A stretch of 64,000 bases of DNA from Arion vulgaris (GCA_020796225.1 CM036767.1:18281927-18345926), one strand, 5' to 3'; counted from the stretch's first letter, positions 19,776 through 34,795 are shown. Made by a program: numbers and translations. Notes: generated from the letters alone by a model not told the origin.

Positions 19776-22700
19776 TGATTTCCTCACTTCGTATATGGTC
19801 TCTTCTTGTTTTATTTACTGATTTCCTCACTTCGTATATGGTCTCTTCTTGTTTTATTTACTGATTTCATCACTTCGTATATGGTCTCTTCTTGTTTTAT
19901 TTACTGATTTCTACTCGTATATGGTCTCTTCTTGTTTTATTTACTGATTTCACTGTATATGGTCTCTTCTTGTTTTATTTACTGATTTCCTCACTTCGTA
20001 TATGGTCTCTTCTTGTTTTATTTACTGATTTCATCACTTCGTATATGGTCTCTTCTTGTTTTATTTACTGATTTCTACTTCGTATATGGTCTCTTCTTGT
20101 TTTATTTACTGATTTCATCACTTCGTATATGGTCTCTTCTTGTTTTATTTACTGATTTCCTCACTTCGTATATGGTCTCTTCTTGTTTTATTTACTGATT
20201 TCCTCACTTAGTATATGGTCTCTTCTTGCTTTATTTACTGATTTCCTCACTTCGTATATGGTCTCTTCTTGTTTTATTTACTGATTTCCACTTCGTATAT
20301 GGTCTCTTCTTGTTTTATTTACTGATTTCTCACTTGTATATGGTCTCTTCTTGTTTTATTTACTGATTCTCACTTCGTATATGGTCTCTTCTTGCTTTAT
20401 TTACTGATTTCTACCTGTATATGGTCTCTTCTTGTTTTATTTACTGATTTCTCACTTCTGTATATGGTCTCTTCTTGCTTTATTTACTGATTTCCTCATT
20501 TCTTATATGGTCTCTTCTTGCTTTATTTACTGATTTCCTCACTTCGTATATGGTCTCTTCTTGTTTTATTTACTGATTTCCTACTCGTATATGGTCTCTT
20601 CTTGCTTTATTTACTGATTTCCCACTTGTATATGGTCTCTTCTTGTTTTATTTACTGATTTCTCACTTGTATATGGTCTCTTCTTGTTTTATTTACTGAT
20701 TTCTCACTTGTATATGGTCTCTTCTTGTTTTATTTACTGATTTCTACTCTGTATATGGTCTCTTCTTGTTTTATTTACTGATTCTCACTTCGTATATGGT
20801 CTCTTCTTGTTTTATTTACTGATTTCCTAACTTCGTATATGGTCTCTTCTTGTTTTATTTACTGATTTCTACTCTGTATATGGTCTCTTCTTGTTTTATT
20901 TACTGATTTCCTCATTTCGTATATGGTCTCTTCTTGTTTTATTTACTGATTTCCTCATTTCGTATATGGTCTCTTCTTGTTTTATTTACTGATTTCTACT
21001 TCGTATATGGTCTCTTCTTGTTTTATTTACTGATTTCATCACTTCGTATATGGTCTCTTCTTGTTTTATTTACTGATTTCCTCACTTCGTATATGGTCTC
21101 TTCTTGTTTTATTTACTGATTTCTACTTGTATATGGTCTCTTCTTGTTTTATTTACTGATTTCACTTGTATATGGTCTCTTCTTGTTTTATTTACTGATT
21201 TCTACTTCGTATATGGTCTCTTCTGTTTTATTTACTGATTTCTCACTTCGTATATGGTCTCTTCTTGCTTTATTTACTGATTTTCACTTGTATATGGTCT
21301 CTTCTTGTTTTATTTACTGATTTCTACTCGTATATGGTCTCTTCTTGTTTTATTTACTGATTTCCTCACTTCGTATATGGTCTCTTCTTGCTTTATTTAC
21401 TGATTTCTCACTTCTGTATATGGTCTCTTCTTGCTTTATTTACTGATTTCCTCACTTCGTATATGGTCTCTTCTTGCTTTATTTACTGATTTCCTCATTT
21501 CTTATATGGTCTCTTCTTGCTTTATTTACTGATTTCCTCACTTCGTATATGGTCTCTTCTTGTTTTATTTACTGATTTCCTCACTTCGTATATGGTCTCT
21601 TCTTGTTTTATTTACTGATTTCCTCACTTCGTATATGGTCTCTTCTTGTTTTATTTACTGATTTCTCACTCGTATATGGTCTCTTCTTGTTTTATTTACT
21701 GATTTCCTCACTTCGTATATGGTCTCTTCTGTTTTATTTACTGATTTCTACTTGTATATGGTCTCTTCTTGTTTTATTTACTGATTTCACTTCGTATATG
21801 GTCTCTTCTTGTTTTATTTACTGATTTCATCACTTCGTATATGGTCTCTTCTTGTTTTATTTACTGATTTCCTCACTTAGTATATGGTCTCTTCTTGTTT
21901 TATTTACTGATTCTCACTTGTATATGGTCTCTTCTTGTTTTATTTACTGATTTCCTCACTTCGTATATGGTCTCTTCTTGTTTTATTTACTGATTTCCTA
22001 CTACTGTATATGGTCTCTTCTTGTTTTATTTACTGATTTCTCACTTGTATATGGTCTCTTCTTGTTTTATTTACTGATTTCCTCTACTTGTATATGGTCT
22101 CTTCTTGTTTTATTTACTGATTTCTACTTCGTATATGGTCTCTTTGTTTTATTTACTGATTTCTCACTTGTATATGGTCTCTTCTTGTTTTATTTACTGA
22201 TTTCCTAACTTCGTATATGGTCTCTTCTTGTTTTATTTACTGATTTCCACTTGTATATGGTCTCTTCTTGTTTTATTTACTGATTTCTCACTTCGTATAT
22301 GGTCTCTTCTTGTTTTATTTACTGATTTCCACTTCGTATATGGTCTCTTCTTGCTTTATTTACTGATTTCCTACTTCGTATATGGTCTCTTCTGTTTTAT
22401 TTACTGATTTCTCACTTGTATATGGTCTCTTCTTGTTTTATTTACTGATTTCTACTTCGTATATGGTCTCTTCTTGTTTTATTTACTGATTTCATCACTT
22501 CGTATATGGTCTCTTCTTGTTTTATTTACTGATTTCCTCACTTCGTATATGGTCTCTTCTTGCTTTATTTACTGATTTCCTACTTGTATATGGTCTCTTC
22601 TTGTTTTATTTCCTGATTTCCTCACTTCGTATATGGTCTCTTCTTGCTTTATTTACTGATTTCCTATTTCTTATATGGTCTCTTCTTGCTTTATTTACTG

Positions 22701-25700
22701 ATTTCTACTTCGTATATGGTCTCTTCTTGTTTTATTTACTGATTTCCTCACTTCGTATATGGTCTCTTCTTGCTTTATTTACTGATTTCCTCACTTCGTA
22801 TATGGTCTCTTCTTGTTTTATTTACTGATTTCCACTTGTATATGGTCTCTTCTTGTTTTATTTACTGATTTCTCACTTCGTATATGGTCTCTTCTTGTTT
22901 TATTTACTGATTTCCTCATTTCGTATATGGTCTCTTCTTGTTTTATTTACTGATTTCCTCACTTAGTATATGGTCTCTTCTTGTTTTATTTACTGATTTC
23001 CTCATTTCGTATATGGTCTCTTCTTGTTTTATTTACTGATTTCCTCACTTCGTATATGGTCTCTTCTTGTTTTATTTACAGATTTCCTCACTTCGTATAT
23101 GGTCTCTTCTTGTTTTATTTACTGATTTCCTCACTTAGTATATGGTCTCTTCTTGTTTTATTTACTGATTTCCTCACTTCGTATATGGTCTCTTCTTGTT
23201 TTATTTACTGATTCTCACTTCGTATATGGTCTCTTCTTGTTTTATTTACTGATTTCCTCATTTCGTATATGGTCTCTTCTTGTTTTATTTACTGATTTCC
23301 TAACTTCGTATATGGTCTCTTCTTGTTTTATTTACTGATTTCTACTTCGTATATGGTCTCTTCTTGTTTTATTTACTGATTTCCTCACTGTATATGGTCT
23401 CTTCTTGTTTTATTTACTGATTTCACTTCGTATATGGTCTCTTCTTGTTTTATTTACTGATTTCTCACTTGCATATGGTCTCTTCTTGTTTTATTTACTG
23501 ATTTCTCATTTCGTATATGGTCTCTTCTGTTTTATTTACTGATTTCTCACTGTATATGGTCTCTTCTTGTTTTATTTACTGATTTCCTACTTGCATATGG
23601 TCTCTTCTTGTTTTATTTACTGATTTCACTTCTGTATATGGTCTCTTCTTTTTTATTTACTGATTTCTATTTCGTATATGGTCTCTTCTTGTTTTATTTA
23701 CTGATTTCTCACTTCTGTATATGGTCTCTTCTGTTTTATTTACTGATTTCCTCACTTGTATATGGTCTCTTCTTGTTTTATTTACTGATTTCCTCATTTC
23801 GTATATGGTCTCTTCTTGTTTTATTTACTGATTTCCACTTCGTATATGGTCTCTTCTTGTTTTATTTACTAATTTCTCACTTGTATATGGTCTCTTCTTG
23901 TTTTATTTACTGATTTCTCACTTCGTATATGGTCTCTTCTTGTTTTATTTACTGATTTCATCACTTCGTATATGGTCTCTTCTTGTTTTATTTACTGATT
24001 TCTATTCGTATATGGTCTCTTCTTGTTTTATTTACTGATTTCCTCACTTCGGATATGGTCTCTTCTTGTTTTATTTACTGATTTCTCACTTCGTATATGG
24101 TCTCTTCTTCTGTTTTATTTACTGATTTCTCACTGTATATGGTCTCTTCTGTTTTATTTACTGATTTCCTACTTCGTATATGGTCTCTTCTTGTTTTATT
24201 TACTGATTTCCTACTTGATATGGTCTCTTCTTGTTTTATTTACTGATTTCTCATTCTGTATATGGTCTCTTCTTGTTTTATTTACTGATTTCTCACTTGT
24301 ATATGGTCTCTTCTGTTTTATTTACTGATTTCTCACTTGTATATGGTCTCTTCTTGTTTTATTTACTGATTTCTATTTCGTATATGGTCTCTTCTTGTTT
24401 TATTTACTGATTCTCACTTCGTATATGGTCTCTTCTTGTTTTATTTACTAATTTCTCACTTGTATATGGTCTCTTCTTGTTTTATTTACTGATTTCCTCA
24501 CTTAGTATATGGTCTCTTCTTGTTTTATTTACTGATTTCCTCACTTCGTATATGGTCTATTCTTGTTTTATTTACTGATTTCCTCACTTCGTATATGGTC
24601 TCTTCTTGTTTTATTTACTGATTTCCTCACTTCGTATATGGTCTCTTCTTGTTTTATTTACTGATTTCATCACTTCGTATATGGTCTCTTCTTGTTTTAT
24701 TTACTGATTTCATCACTTCGTATATGGTCTCTTCTTGTTTTATTTACTGATTTCCTCACTTAGTATATGGTCTCTTCTTGTTTTATTTACTGATTCTCAT
24801 TTCTGTATATGGTCTCTTCTTGTTTTATTTACTGATTTCCTCACTTAGTATATGGTCTCTTCTTGTTTTATTTACTGATTTCCTCACTGTATATGGTCTC
24901 TTCTTGTTTTATTTACTGATTTCTATTTCGTATATGGTCTCTTCTTGTTTTATTTACTGATTTCTCATTGTATATGGTCTCTTCTTGTTTTATTTATATT
25001 CTCACTGATATGGTCTCTTCTTGTTTTATTTACTGATTTCCTCACTGTATATGGTCTCTTCTGCTTTATTTACTGATTTCCTACTGTATATGGTCTCTTC
25101 TTGTTTTATTTACTGATTTCCTCACTTCGTATATGGTCTCTTCTTGCTTTATTTACTGATTTCCTCACTTCGTATATGGTCTCTTCTTGCTTTATTTACT
25201 GATTTCCTCACTTCGTATATGGTCTCTTCTTGTTTTATTTACTGATTTCCTCATTTCGTATATGGTCTCTTCTTGTTTTATTTACTGATTTCCTCATTTC
25301 TTATATGGTCTCTTCTTGTTTTATTTACTGATTTCCTCATTTCGTATATGGTCTCTTCTTGTTTTATTTACTGATTTCTATTTCGTATATGGTCTCTTCT
25401 GTTTTATTTACTGATTTCCTCATTTCTTATATGGTCTCTTCTTGCTTTATTTACTGATTTCCTCATTTCGTATATGGTCTCTTCTTGTTTTATTTACTGA
25501 TTTCCTCATTTCGTATATGGTCTCTTCTTGTTTTATTTACTGATTTCCTCATTTCGTATATGGTCTCTTCTTGTTTTATTTACTGATTTCTCACTTGTAT
25601 ATGGTCTCTTCTTGCTTTATTTACTGATTTCCCATTTCTGTATATGGTCTCTTCTTGTTTTATTTACTGATTTCCTCACTTCGTATATGGTCTCTTCTTG

Positions 25701-28700
25701 CTTTATTTACTGATTTCCTCATTTCGTATATGGTCTCTTCTTGTTTTATTTACTGATTTCCTCACTTAGTATATGGTCTCTTCTGCTTTATTTACTGATT
25801 TCCCATTTCGTATATGGTCTCTTCTTGTTTTATTTACTGATTTCCTCACTTCGTATATGGTCTCTTCTTGCTTTATTTACTGATTTCCTCATTTCGTATA
25901 TGGTCTCTTCTTGTTTTATTTACTGATTTCCTCACTTCGTATATGGTCTCTTCTTGTTTTATTTACTGATTTCCTCACTTCGTATATGGTCTCTTCTTGC
26001 TTTATTTACTAATTTCCTCATTTCGTATATGATCTCTTCTTGTTTTATTTACTAATTTCTCATTCGTATATGATCCTTCTTGTTTTATTTACTAATTTCC
26101 TCACTTCGTATATGGTCTCTTCTTGTTTTATTTACTAATTTCCTCACTTCGTATATGATCTCTTCTTGTTTTATTTACTAATTTCTCACTTGTATATGGT
26201 CTCTTCTTGTTTTATTTACTAATTTCTCATTTCGTATATGGTCTCTTCTTGCTTTATTTACTGATTTCCTACTTCGTATATGATCTCTTCTTGCTTTATT
26301 TACTGATTTCTACTTCGTATATGATCTCTTCTGCTTTATTTACTGATTTCACTGTATATGGTCTCTTCTTGTTTTATTTACTGATTTCCATTCTATATGG
26401 TCTCTTCTTGTTTTATTTACTGATTTCTCACTTCGTATATGGTCTCTTCTTGCTTTATTTACTAATTTCCTCATTTCTTATATGATCTCTTCTTGCTTTA
26501 TTTACTAATTTCCTCATTTCGTATATGATCTCTTCTTGTTTTATTTACTAATTTCTCACTTGTATATGATCTCTTCTTGTTTTATTTACTAATTTCTCAC
26601 TTGTATATGGTCTCTTCTTGTTTTATTTACTAATTTCTCACTTCGTATATGATCTCTTCTTGTTTTATTTACTAATTTCCTCATTTCGTATATGATCTCT
26701 TCTTGTTTTATTTACTAATTTCCTCACTTCGTATATGGTCTCTTCTTGTTTTATTTACTAATTTCCTTACTGTATATGGTCTCTTCTTGTTTTATTTACT
26801 TAATTTCCTCACTTCGTATATGGTCTCTTCTTGTTTTATTTACTAATTTCCTCACTTCGTATATGATCTCTTCTTGTTTTATTTACTAATTTCCTCATTT
26901 CGTATATGATCTCTTCTTGTTTTATTTACTAATTTCACTTGTATATGATCTCTTCTTGTTTTATTTACTAATTTCCTCATTTCGTATATGGTCTCTTCTT
27001 GTTTTATTTACTAATTTCCTCATTTCGTATATGATCTCTTCTTGTTTTATTTACTGATTTCCTCATTTCGTATATGATCTCTTCTTGTTTTATTTACTGA
27101 TTTCCTCATTTCTTATATGATCTCTTCTTGTTTTATTTATGATTTCCTCACTTGTATATGGTCTCTTCTTGTTTTATTTACTAATTTCCTCACTTCGTAT
27201 ATGGTCTCTTCTTGTTTTATTTACTGATTTCTCACTTGTATATGGTCTCTTCTTGTTTTATTTACTGATTTCCTCACTTCGTATATGGTCTCTTCTTGTT
27301 TTATTTACTGATTTCCTCATTTCTTATATGGTCTCTTCTTGTTTTATTTACTAATTTCCTCACTTCGTATATGGTCTCTTCTTGTTTTATTTACTGATTT
27401 CCTCACTTCTTATATGGTCTCTTCTTGTTTTATTTACTGATTTCCTCACTTCGTATATGGTCTCTTCTTGCTTTATTTACTGATTTCCTCATTTCGTATA
27501 TGGTCTCTTCTTGCTTTATTTACTGATTTCCTCACTTCGTATATGGTCTCTTCTTGCTTTATTTACTGATTTCCTCACTTCGTATATGGTCTCTTCTTGC
27601 TTTATTTACTGATTTCCTCACTTCGTATATGGTCTCTTCTTGCTTTATTTACTGATTTCTCACTTGTATATGGTCTCTTCTTGTTTTATTTACTGATTTC
27701 CTCATTTCGTATATGGTCTCTTCTTGTTTTATTTACTGATTTCCTCACTTCGTATATGGTCTCTTCTTGTTTTATTTACTGATTTCTATTTCTTATATGG
27801 TCTCTTCTTGTTTTATTTACTAATTTCTCACTTGTATATGGTCTCTTCTTGTTTTATTTACTGATTTCTCACTTCGTATATGGTCTCTTTCTGTTTTATT
27901 TACTAATTTCCTCATTTCGTATATGGTCTCTTCTTGTTTTATTTACTGATTTCTACTTCGTATATGGTCTCTTCTTGCTTTATTTACTGATTTCCTATTT
28001 CGTATATGATCTCTTCTTGCTTTATTTACTGATTTCCTCATTTCGTATATGGTCTCTTCTTGTTTTATTTACTGATTTCTACTTGTATATGGTCTCTTCT
28101 TGTTTTATTTACTAATTTCCTCACTTCGTATATGGTCTCTTCTTGTTTTATTTACTGATTTCTACTTCGTATATGGTCTCTCTCTTGTTTTATTTACTGA
28201 TTTCTCACTTGTATATGGTCTCTTCTTGCTTTATTTACTAATTTCCTATTTCGTATATGGTCTCTTCTTGCTTTATTTACTGATTTCTCACTTGTATATG
28301 GTCTCTTCTTGCTTTATTTACTGATTTCTCACTTCGTATATGGTCTCTTCTGCTTTATTTACTAATTTCCTCATTTCGTATATGGTCTCTTCTTGCTTTA
28401 TTTACTAATTTCCTCATTTCTTATATGATCTCTTCTTGCTTTATTTACTAATTTCCTCACTTCGTATATGGTCTCTTCTTGCTTTATTTACTAATTTCCT
28501 CATTTCGTATATGGTCTCTTCTTGTTTTATTTACTGATTTCCACTTCGTATATGGTCTCTTCTTGCTTTATTTACTAATTTCCTCATTTCGTATATGGTC
28601 TCTTCTTGCTTTATTTACTGATTTCCTCATTTCGTATATGGTCTCTTCTTGCTTTATTTACTGATTTCCTCATTTCGTATATGGTCTCTTCTTGCTTTAT

Positions 28701-31700
28701 TTACTGATTTCCTCATTTCGTATATGGTCTCTTCTTGTTTTATTTACTGATTTCCTCATTTCTTATATGGTCTCTTCTTGTTTTATTTACTGATTTCCTC
28801 ATTTCGTATATGGTCTCTTCTTGCTTTATTTACTGATTTCCTCATTTCGTATATGGTCTCTTCTTGCTTTATTTACTGATTTCCTCATTTCGTATATGGT
28901 CTCTTCTTGTTTTATTTACTGATTTCCTCATTTCTTATATGGTCTCTTCTTGTTTTATTTACTGATTTCCCATTTCTGTATATGGTCTCTTCTTGTTTTA
29001 TTTACTGATTTCATTTCTTATATGGTCTCTTCTTGTTTTATTTACTGATTTCATCACTTCGTATATGGTCTCTTCTTGTTTTATTTACTGATTTCCTCCT
29101 TTCGTATATGGTCTCTTCTTGCTTTATTTACTGATTTTTCACTTGTATATGATCTCTTCTTGTTTTATTTACTAATTTCCTCATTTCGTATATGGTCTCT
29201 TCTTGCTTTATTTACTGATTTCCTACTTCGTATATGGTCTTTCTTGTTTTATTTACTGATTTCTCACTTGTATATGGTCTCTTCTTGCTTTATTTACTGA
29301 TTTCACTCTGTATATGATCTCTTCTCGCTTTATTTACTGATTTCATTTCGTATATGGTCTCTTCTTGTTTTATTTACTAATTTCCTCATTTCTTATATGG
29401 TCTCTTCTTGTTTTATTTACTAATTTCCTCATTTCGTATATGGTCTCTTCTTGTTTTATTTACTAATTTCCTCATTTCTTATATGATCTCTTCTTGCTTT
29501 ATTTACTGATTTCCTCACTTCGTATATGATCTCTTCTTGCTTTATTTACTGATTTCTATTTCGTATATGGTCTCTTCTTGTTTTATTTACTAATTTCCTC
29601 ATTTCTTATATGGTCTCTTCTTGTTTTATTTACTAATTTCCTCATTTCGTATATGGTCTCTTCTTGTTTTATTTACTAATTTCCTCATTTCTTATATGAT
29701 CTCTTCTTGCTTTATTTACTGATTTCCTCACTTCGTATATGATCTCTTCTTGCTTTATTTACTGATTTCCTCATTTCGTATATGGTCTCTTCTTGTTTTA
29801 TTTACTAATTTCCTCATTTCGTATATGGTCTCTTCTTGTTTTATTTACTAATTTCCTCATTTCTTATATGGTCTCTTCTTGCTTTATTTACTAATTTCCT
29901 CATTTCTTATATGGTCTCTTCTTGCTTTATTTACTGATTTCATTTCTGTATATGGTCTCTTCTTTTTTTATTTACTAATTTCCTCATTTCGTATATGGTC
30001 TCTTCTTGTTTTATTTACTAATTTCTCATTTGTATATGGTCTCTTCTTGTTTTATTTACTAATTTCCTCATTTCTTATATGGTCTCTTCTTGCTTTATTT
30101 ACTAATTTCCTCATTTCTTATATGATCTCTTCTTGCTTTATTTACTGATTTCCTCATTTCTTATATGGTCTCTTCTTGCTTTATTTACTAATTTCCTCAC
30201 TTCGTATATGGTCTCTTCTTGCTTTATTTACTGATTTCTACTTCGTATATGGTCTCTTCTTGCTTTATTTACTAATTTCCTCATTTCTTATATGATCTCT
30301 TCTTGCTTTATTTACTGATTTCTACTTCGTATATGGTCTCTTCTTGTTTTATTTACTTATTTCCTCACTCTGTATATGGTCTCTTCTTGCTTTATTTACT
30401 GATTTCCTCACTTCGTATATGGTCTCTTCTTGCTTTATTTACTAATTTCCTCATTTCTTATATGATCTCTTCTTGCTTTATTTACTGATTTCCTCATTTC
30501 GTATATGGTCTCTTCTTCCTTTATTTACTGATTTCTACTCTGTATATGGTCTCTTCTTTTTTTATTTACTGATTTCCTCACTTCGTATATGGTCTCTTCT
30601 TGCTTTATTACTAATTTCTCATTTCTTATATGATCTCTTCTTGCTTTATTTACTGATTTCTATTTCGTATATGGTCTCTTCTTGTTTTATTTACTGATTT
30701 CCTCACTTAGTATATGGTCTCTTCTTGCTTTATTTACTAATTTCCTCATTTCTTATATGGTCTCTTCTTGTTTTATTTACTAATTTCTTCATTTCTTATA
30801 TTGTCTCTTCTTGTTTTATTTACTAATTTCCACTGTATATGGTCTCTTCTTGCTTTATTTACTAATTTCCTCACTTCTTATATGGTCTCTTCTTGTTTTA
30901 TTTACTAATTTCCTCATTTCTTATATGGTCTCTTCTTGTTTTATTTACTAATTTCCTCACTTCGTATATGGTCTCTTCTTGCTTTATTTACTAATTTCCT
31001 CATTTCGTATATGGTCTCTTCTTGCTTTATTTACTGATTTCCTCATTTCGTATATGGTCTCTTCTTGTTTTATTTACTAATTTCCTCATTTCTTATATGG
31101 TCTCTTCTTGTTTTATTTACTAATTTCTCACTTCGTATATGGTCTCTTCTTGCTTTATTTACTAATTTCCTCATTTCGTATATGGTCTCTTCTTGCTTTA
31201 TTTACTGATTTCCTCATTTCGTATATGGTCTCTTCTTGTTTTATTTACTGATTTCTCACTTGTATATGGTCTCTTCTTGCTTTATTTACTAATTTCCTCA
31301 CTTCGTATATGGTCTCTTCTTGTTTTATTTACTAATTTCCTCACTTCGTATATGATCTCTTCTTGTTTTATTTACTGATTTCCTCATTTCGTATATGGTC
31401 TCTTCTTGTTTTATTTACTGATTTCTACTGTATATGGTCTCTTCTTGCTTTATTTACTAATTTCTCACTTCTTATATGGTCTCTTCTTGTTTTATTTACT
31501 AATTTCCTCACTTCGTATATGGTCTCTTCTTGTTTTATTTACTAATTTCCTCACTTCGTATATGATCTCTTCTTGTTTTATTTACTGATTTCATTTCTGT
31601 ATATGGTCTCTTCTTGTTTTATTTACTAATTTCCACTTGTATATGGTCTCTTCTTGTTTTATTTACTAATTTCCTCATTTCTTATATGGTCTCTTCTTGT

Positions 31701-34637
31701 TTTATTTACTGATTTCATCACTTCGTATATGGTCTCTTCTTGTTTTATTTACTGATTTCCTCATTTCTTATATGGTCTCTTCTTGTTTTATTTACTAATT
31801 TCCTCATTTCTTATATGATCTCTTCTTGCTTTATTTACTGATTTCCTCACTTCGTATATGATCTCTTCTTGCTTTATTTACTGATTTCTATTTCGTATAT
31901 GGTCTTTCTTGTTTTATTTACTAATTTCTCATTTCTTATATGGTCTCTTCTTGTTTTATTTACTAATTTCCTCATTTCGTATATGGTCTCTTCTTGTTTT
32001 ATTTACTAATTTCCTCATTTCTTATATGATCTCTTCTTGCTTTATTTACTGATTTCTCACTTGTATATGATCTCTTCTGCTTTATTTACTGATTTCATTT
32101 CTGTATATGTCTCTTCTTGTTTTATTTACTAATTTCCTCATTTCGTATATGGTCTCTTCTTGTTTTATTTACTAATTTCCTCATTTCTTATATGGTCTCT
32201 TCTTGCTTTATTTACTAATTTCCTCATTTCTTATATGGTCTCTTCTTGCTTTATTTACTGATTTCCTCATTTCGTATATGGTCTCTTCTTGTTTTATTTA
32301 CTAATTTCCCCATTTCTGTATATGGTCTCTTCTTGTTTTATTTACTAATTTCCTCATTTCGTATATGGTCTCTTCTTGTTTTATTTACTAATTTCCTCAT
32401 TTCTTATATGGTCTCTTCTTGCTTTATTTACTAATTTCCTCATTTCTTATATGATCTCTTCTTGCTTTATTTACTGATTTCCTCATTTCTTATATGGTCT
32501 CTTCTTGCTTTATTTACTAATTTCTACTTCGTATATGGTCTCTTCTTGCTTTATTTACTGATTTCCTCACTTCGTATATGGTCTCTTCTGCTTTTTTTAC
32601 TAATTTCATTTCTTATATGATCTCTTCTTGCTTTATTTACTGATTTCTCACTTGTATATGGTCTCTTCTTGTTTTATTTACTTATTTTCACTTCGTATAT
32701 GGTCTCTTCTTGCTTTATTTACTGATTTCTACTTGTATATGGTCTCTTCTTGCTTTATTTACTAATTTCTTTTTATATGATCTCTTCTTGCTTTATTTAC
32801 TGATTTCATTTCGTATATGGTCTCTTCTTCCTTTATTTACTGATTTCCTCACTTCGTATATGGTCTCTTCTTGTTTTATTTACTGATTTACTCACTTCGT
32901 ATATGGTCTCTTCTTGTTTTATTTACTAATTTCCTCATTTCTTATATGATCTCTTCTTGCTTTATTTACTGATTTCCTCATTTCGTATATGGTCTCTTCT
33001 TGTTTTATTTACTGATTTCTCACTGTATATGGTCTCTTCTTGCTTTATTTACTAATTTCTCATTTCTTATATGGTCTCTTCTTGTTTTATTTACTAATTT
33101 CTCATTTCTATATGGTCTCTTCTTGTTTTATTTACTAATTCCTCACTTCGTATATGGTCTCTTCTTGCTTTATTTACTAATTTCTCACTTCTTTTATGGT
33201 CTCTTCTTGTTTTATTTACTAATTTCCTCATTTCTTATATGGTCTCTTCTTGTTTTATTTACTAATTTCCTCACTTCGTATATGGTCTCTTCTTGCTTTA
33301 TTTACTAATTTTCATTCGTATATGGTCTCTTCTTGCTTTATTTACTGATTTCCTCATTTCGTATATGGTCTCTTCTTGTTTTATTTACTAATTTCCTCAT
33401 TTCTTATATGGTCTCTTCTTGTTTTATTTACTAATTTCCTCATTTCGTATATGGTCTCTTCTTGCTTTATTTACTAATTTCCTCATTTCGTATATGGTCT
33501 CTTCTTGCTTTATTTACTGATTTCCTCATTTCGTATATGGTCTCTTCTTGTTTTATTTACTGATTTCCTCTGTATATGGCTCTTCTTGCTTTATTTACTA
33601 ATTTCTCACTTCGTATATGGTCTCTTCTTGTTTTATTTACTAATTTCTCACTTGTATATGATCTCTTCTTGTTTTATTTACTGATTTCTCATTTCGTATA
33701 TGGTCTCTTCTTGTTTTATTTACTGATTTCCTCACTTAGTATATGGTCTCTTCTTGCTTTATTTACTAATTTTCACTTCGTATATGGTCTCTTCTTGTTT
33801 TATTTATAATTTCTCACTTGTATATGGTCTCTTCTGTTTTATTTACTAATTTCTCACTTCGTATATGATCTCTTCTTGTTTTATTTACTGATTTCCTCAT
33901 TTCGTATATGGTCTCTTCTTGTTTTATTTACTAATTTCCTACTTGTATATGGTCTCTTCTTGTTTTATTTACTAATTTCCTCACTTCGTATATGGTCTCT
34001 TCTTGTTTTATTTACTAATTTCCTCACTTCGTATATGATCTCTTCTTGTTTTATTTACTGATTTCCTCATTTCGTATATGGTCTCTTCTTGTTTTATTTA
34101 CTAATTTCCTCACTTCGTATATGGTCTCTTCTTGTTTTATTTACTAATTTCCTCATTTCGTATATGGTCTCTTCTTGTTTTATTTACTGATTTCTCACTC
34201 GTATATGGTCTCTTCTGTTTTATTTACTGATTTCACTTCGTATATGGTCTCTTCTTGTTTTATTTACTAATTTCCTCATTTCGTATATGGTCTCTTCTTG
34301 TTTTATTTACTAATTTCCTCATTTCGTATATGGTCTCTTCTTGTTTTATTTACTGATTTCTATTCTTATATGGTCTCTTCTGTTTTATTTACTGATTTCC
34401 TATTTCTTATATGGTCTCTTCTTGTTTTATTTACTGCTTTCTCATTTCTTATATGGTCTCTTCTTGTTTTATTTACTGATTTCCTCATTTCTTATATGGT
34501 CTCTTCTTGTTTTATTTACTGATTTCTACTTGTATATGGTCTCTTCTGTTTTATTTACTAATTTCTATTTCTGTATATGGTCTTTCTTGTTTTATTTACT
34601 AATTTCCTCATTTCGTATATGATCTCTTCTTGCTTTA
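19736..34637 (-). repeat. 15-kb array of a 43-bp unit (about 346 copies) seeded from R2
   Basis: Plus-strand unit: gatttcctcacttcgtatat, then ggtctcttcttgttttattt, then act (43 bp). In the R2 sense it encodes KSVNKTRRDHIRSE plus one base, so three units restore frame. Variants are zoned: 'tactgattt' dominates to about 26.0 kb, then 'tactaattt', 'tatgatctc', 'ttgctttatt' and 'catttcttat' rise. Short deletions fall mostly within 'cctcacttcg' and 'cttcttg'. All ORFs of the MFYLLIS type across it are artefacts. Left end inside R2, right end against unrelated sequence at 34638. Confidence 0.97.
29343..29771. repeat. Five-unit higher-order repeat inside the 43-bp array
   Basis: Two adjacent blocks of about 214 bp (29343-29556 and 29557-29771) have the same order of unit variants: two ctaattt/tatatgg units, one with 'catttcg', one 'cttatatgatc' plus 'gcttt', one 'cttcgtatatgatc' plus 'gcttt'. 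A third, more eroded copy of this block is at about 31893-32100. Confidence 0.85.
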
Positions 34638-34639
34638 AT

Positions 34640-34795
34640 TGTCGTCTATGTCATTTTTACCGTTCGTAAAACCAAGGAACTAATTAGCTTCCAAACTTAC
34701 CAGGCGCGGAGTTTGAACCAGGTATGCTTGGGTTGTGATCTAGCTCACTACGACTTAACATACAGACGCTCTAGACATGATACGGGCGTAAGCTC
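34640..34795 (-). mobile_element. Probable tRNA-derived SINE head
   Basis: The minus strand has an A-box-like TTAAGTCGTAGTGAGC followed 20 bases later by CCTGGTTCAAACTCC (B-box). It fills the gap between the 43-bp array and the next R2 fragment. Single copy in the window, so bounds are uncertain. Confidence 0.5.

Noticed and set aside
20013..34622. Dozens of 60-100 aa ORFs of the MFYLLIS...IWSLLVLFTDF type, looking like a family of membrane proteins
   Set aside because: They are three-frame readings of the 43-bp tandem unit. The repeat period is 43 codons (3 x 43 bp), there is no start context, and indels in the units shift frame freely. The seed is antisense R2 LINE coding sequence.
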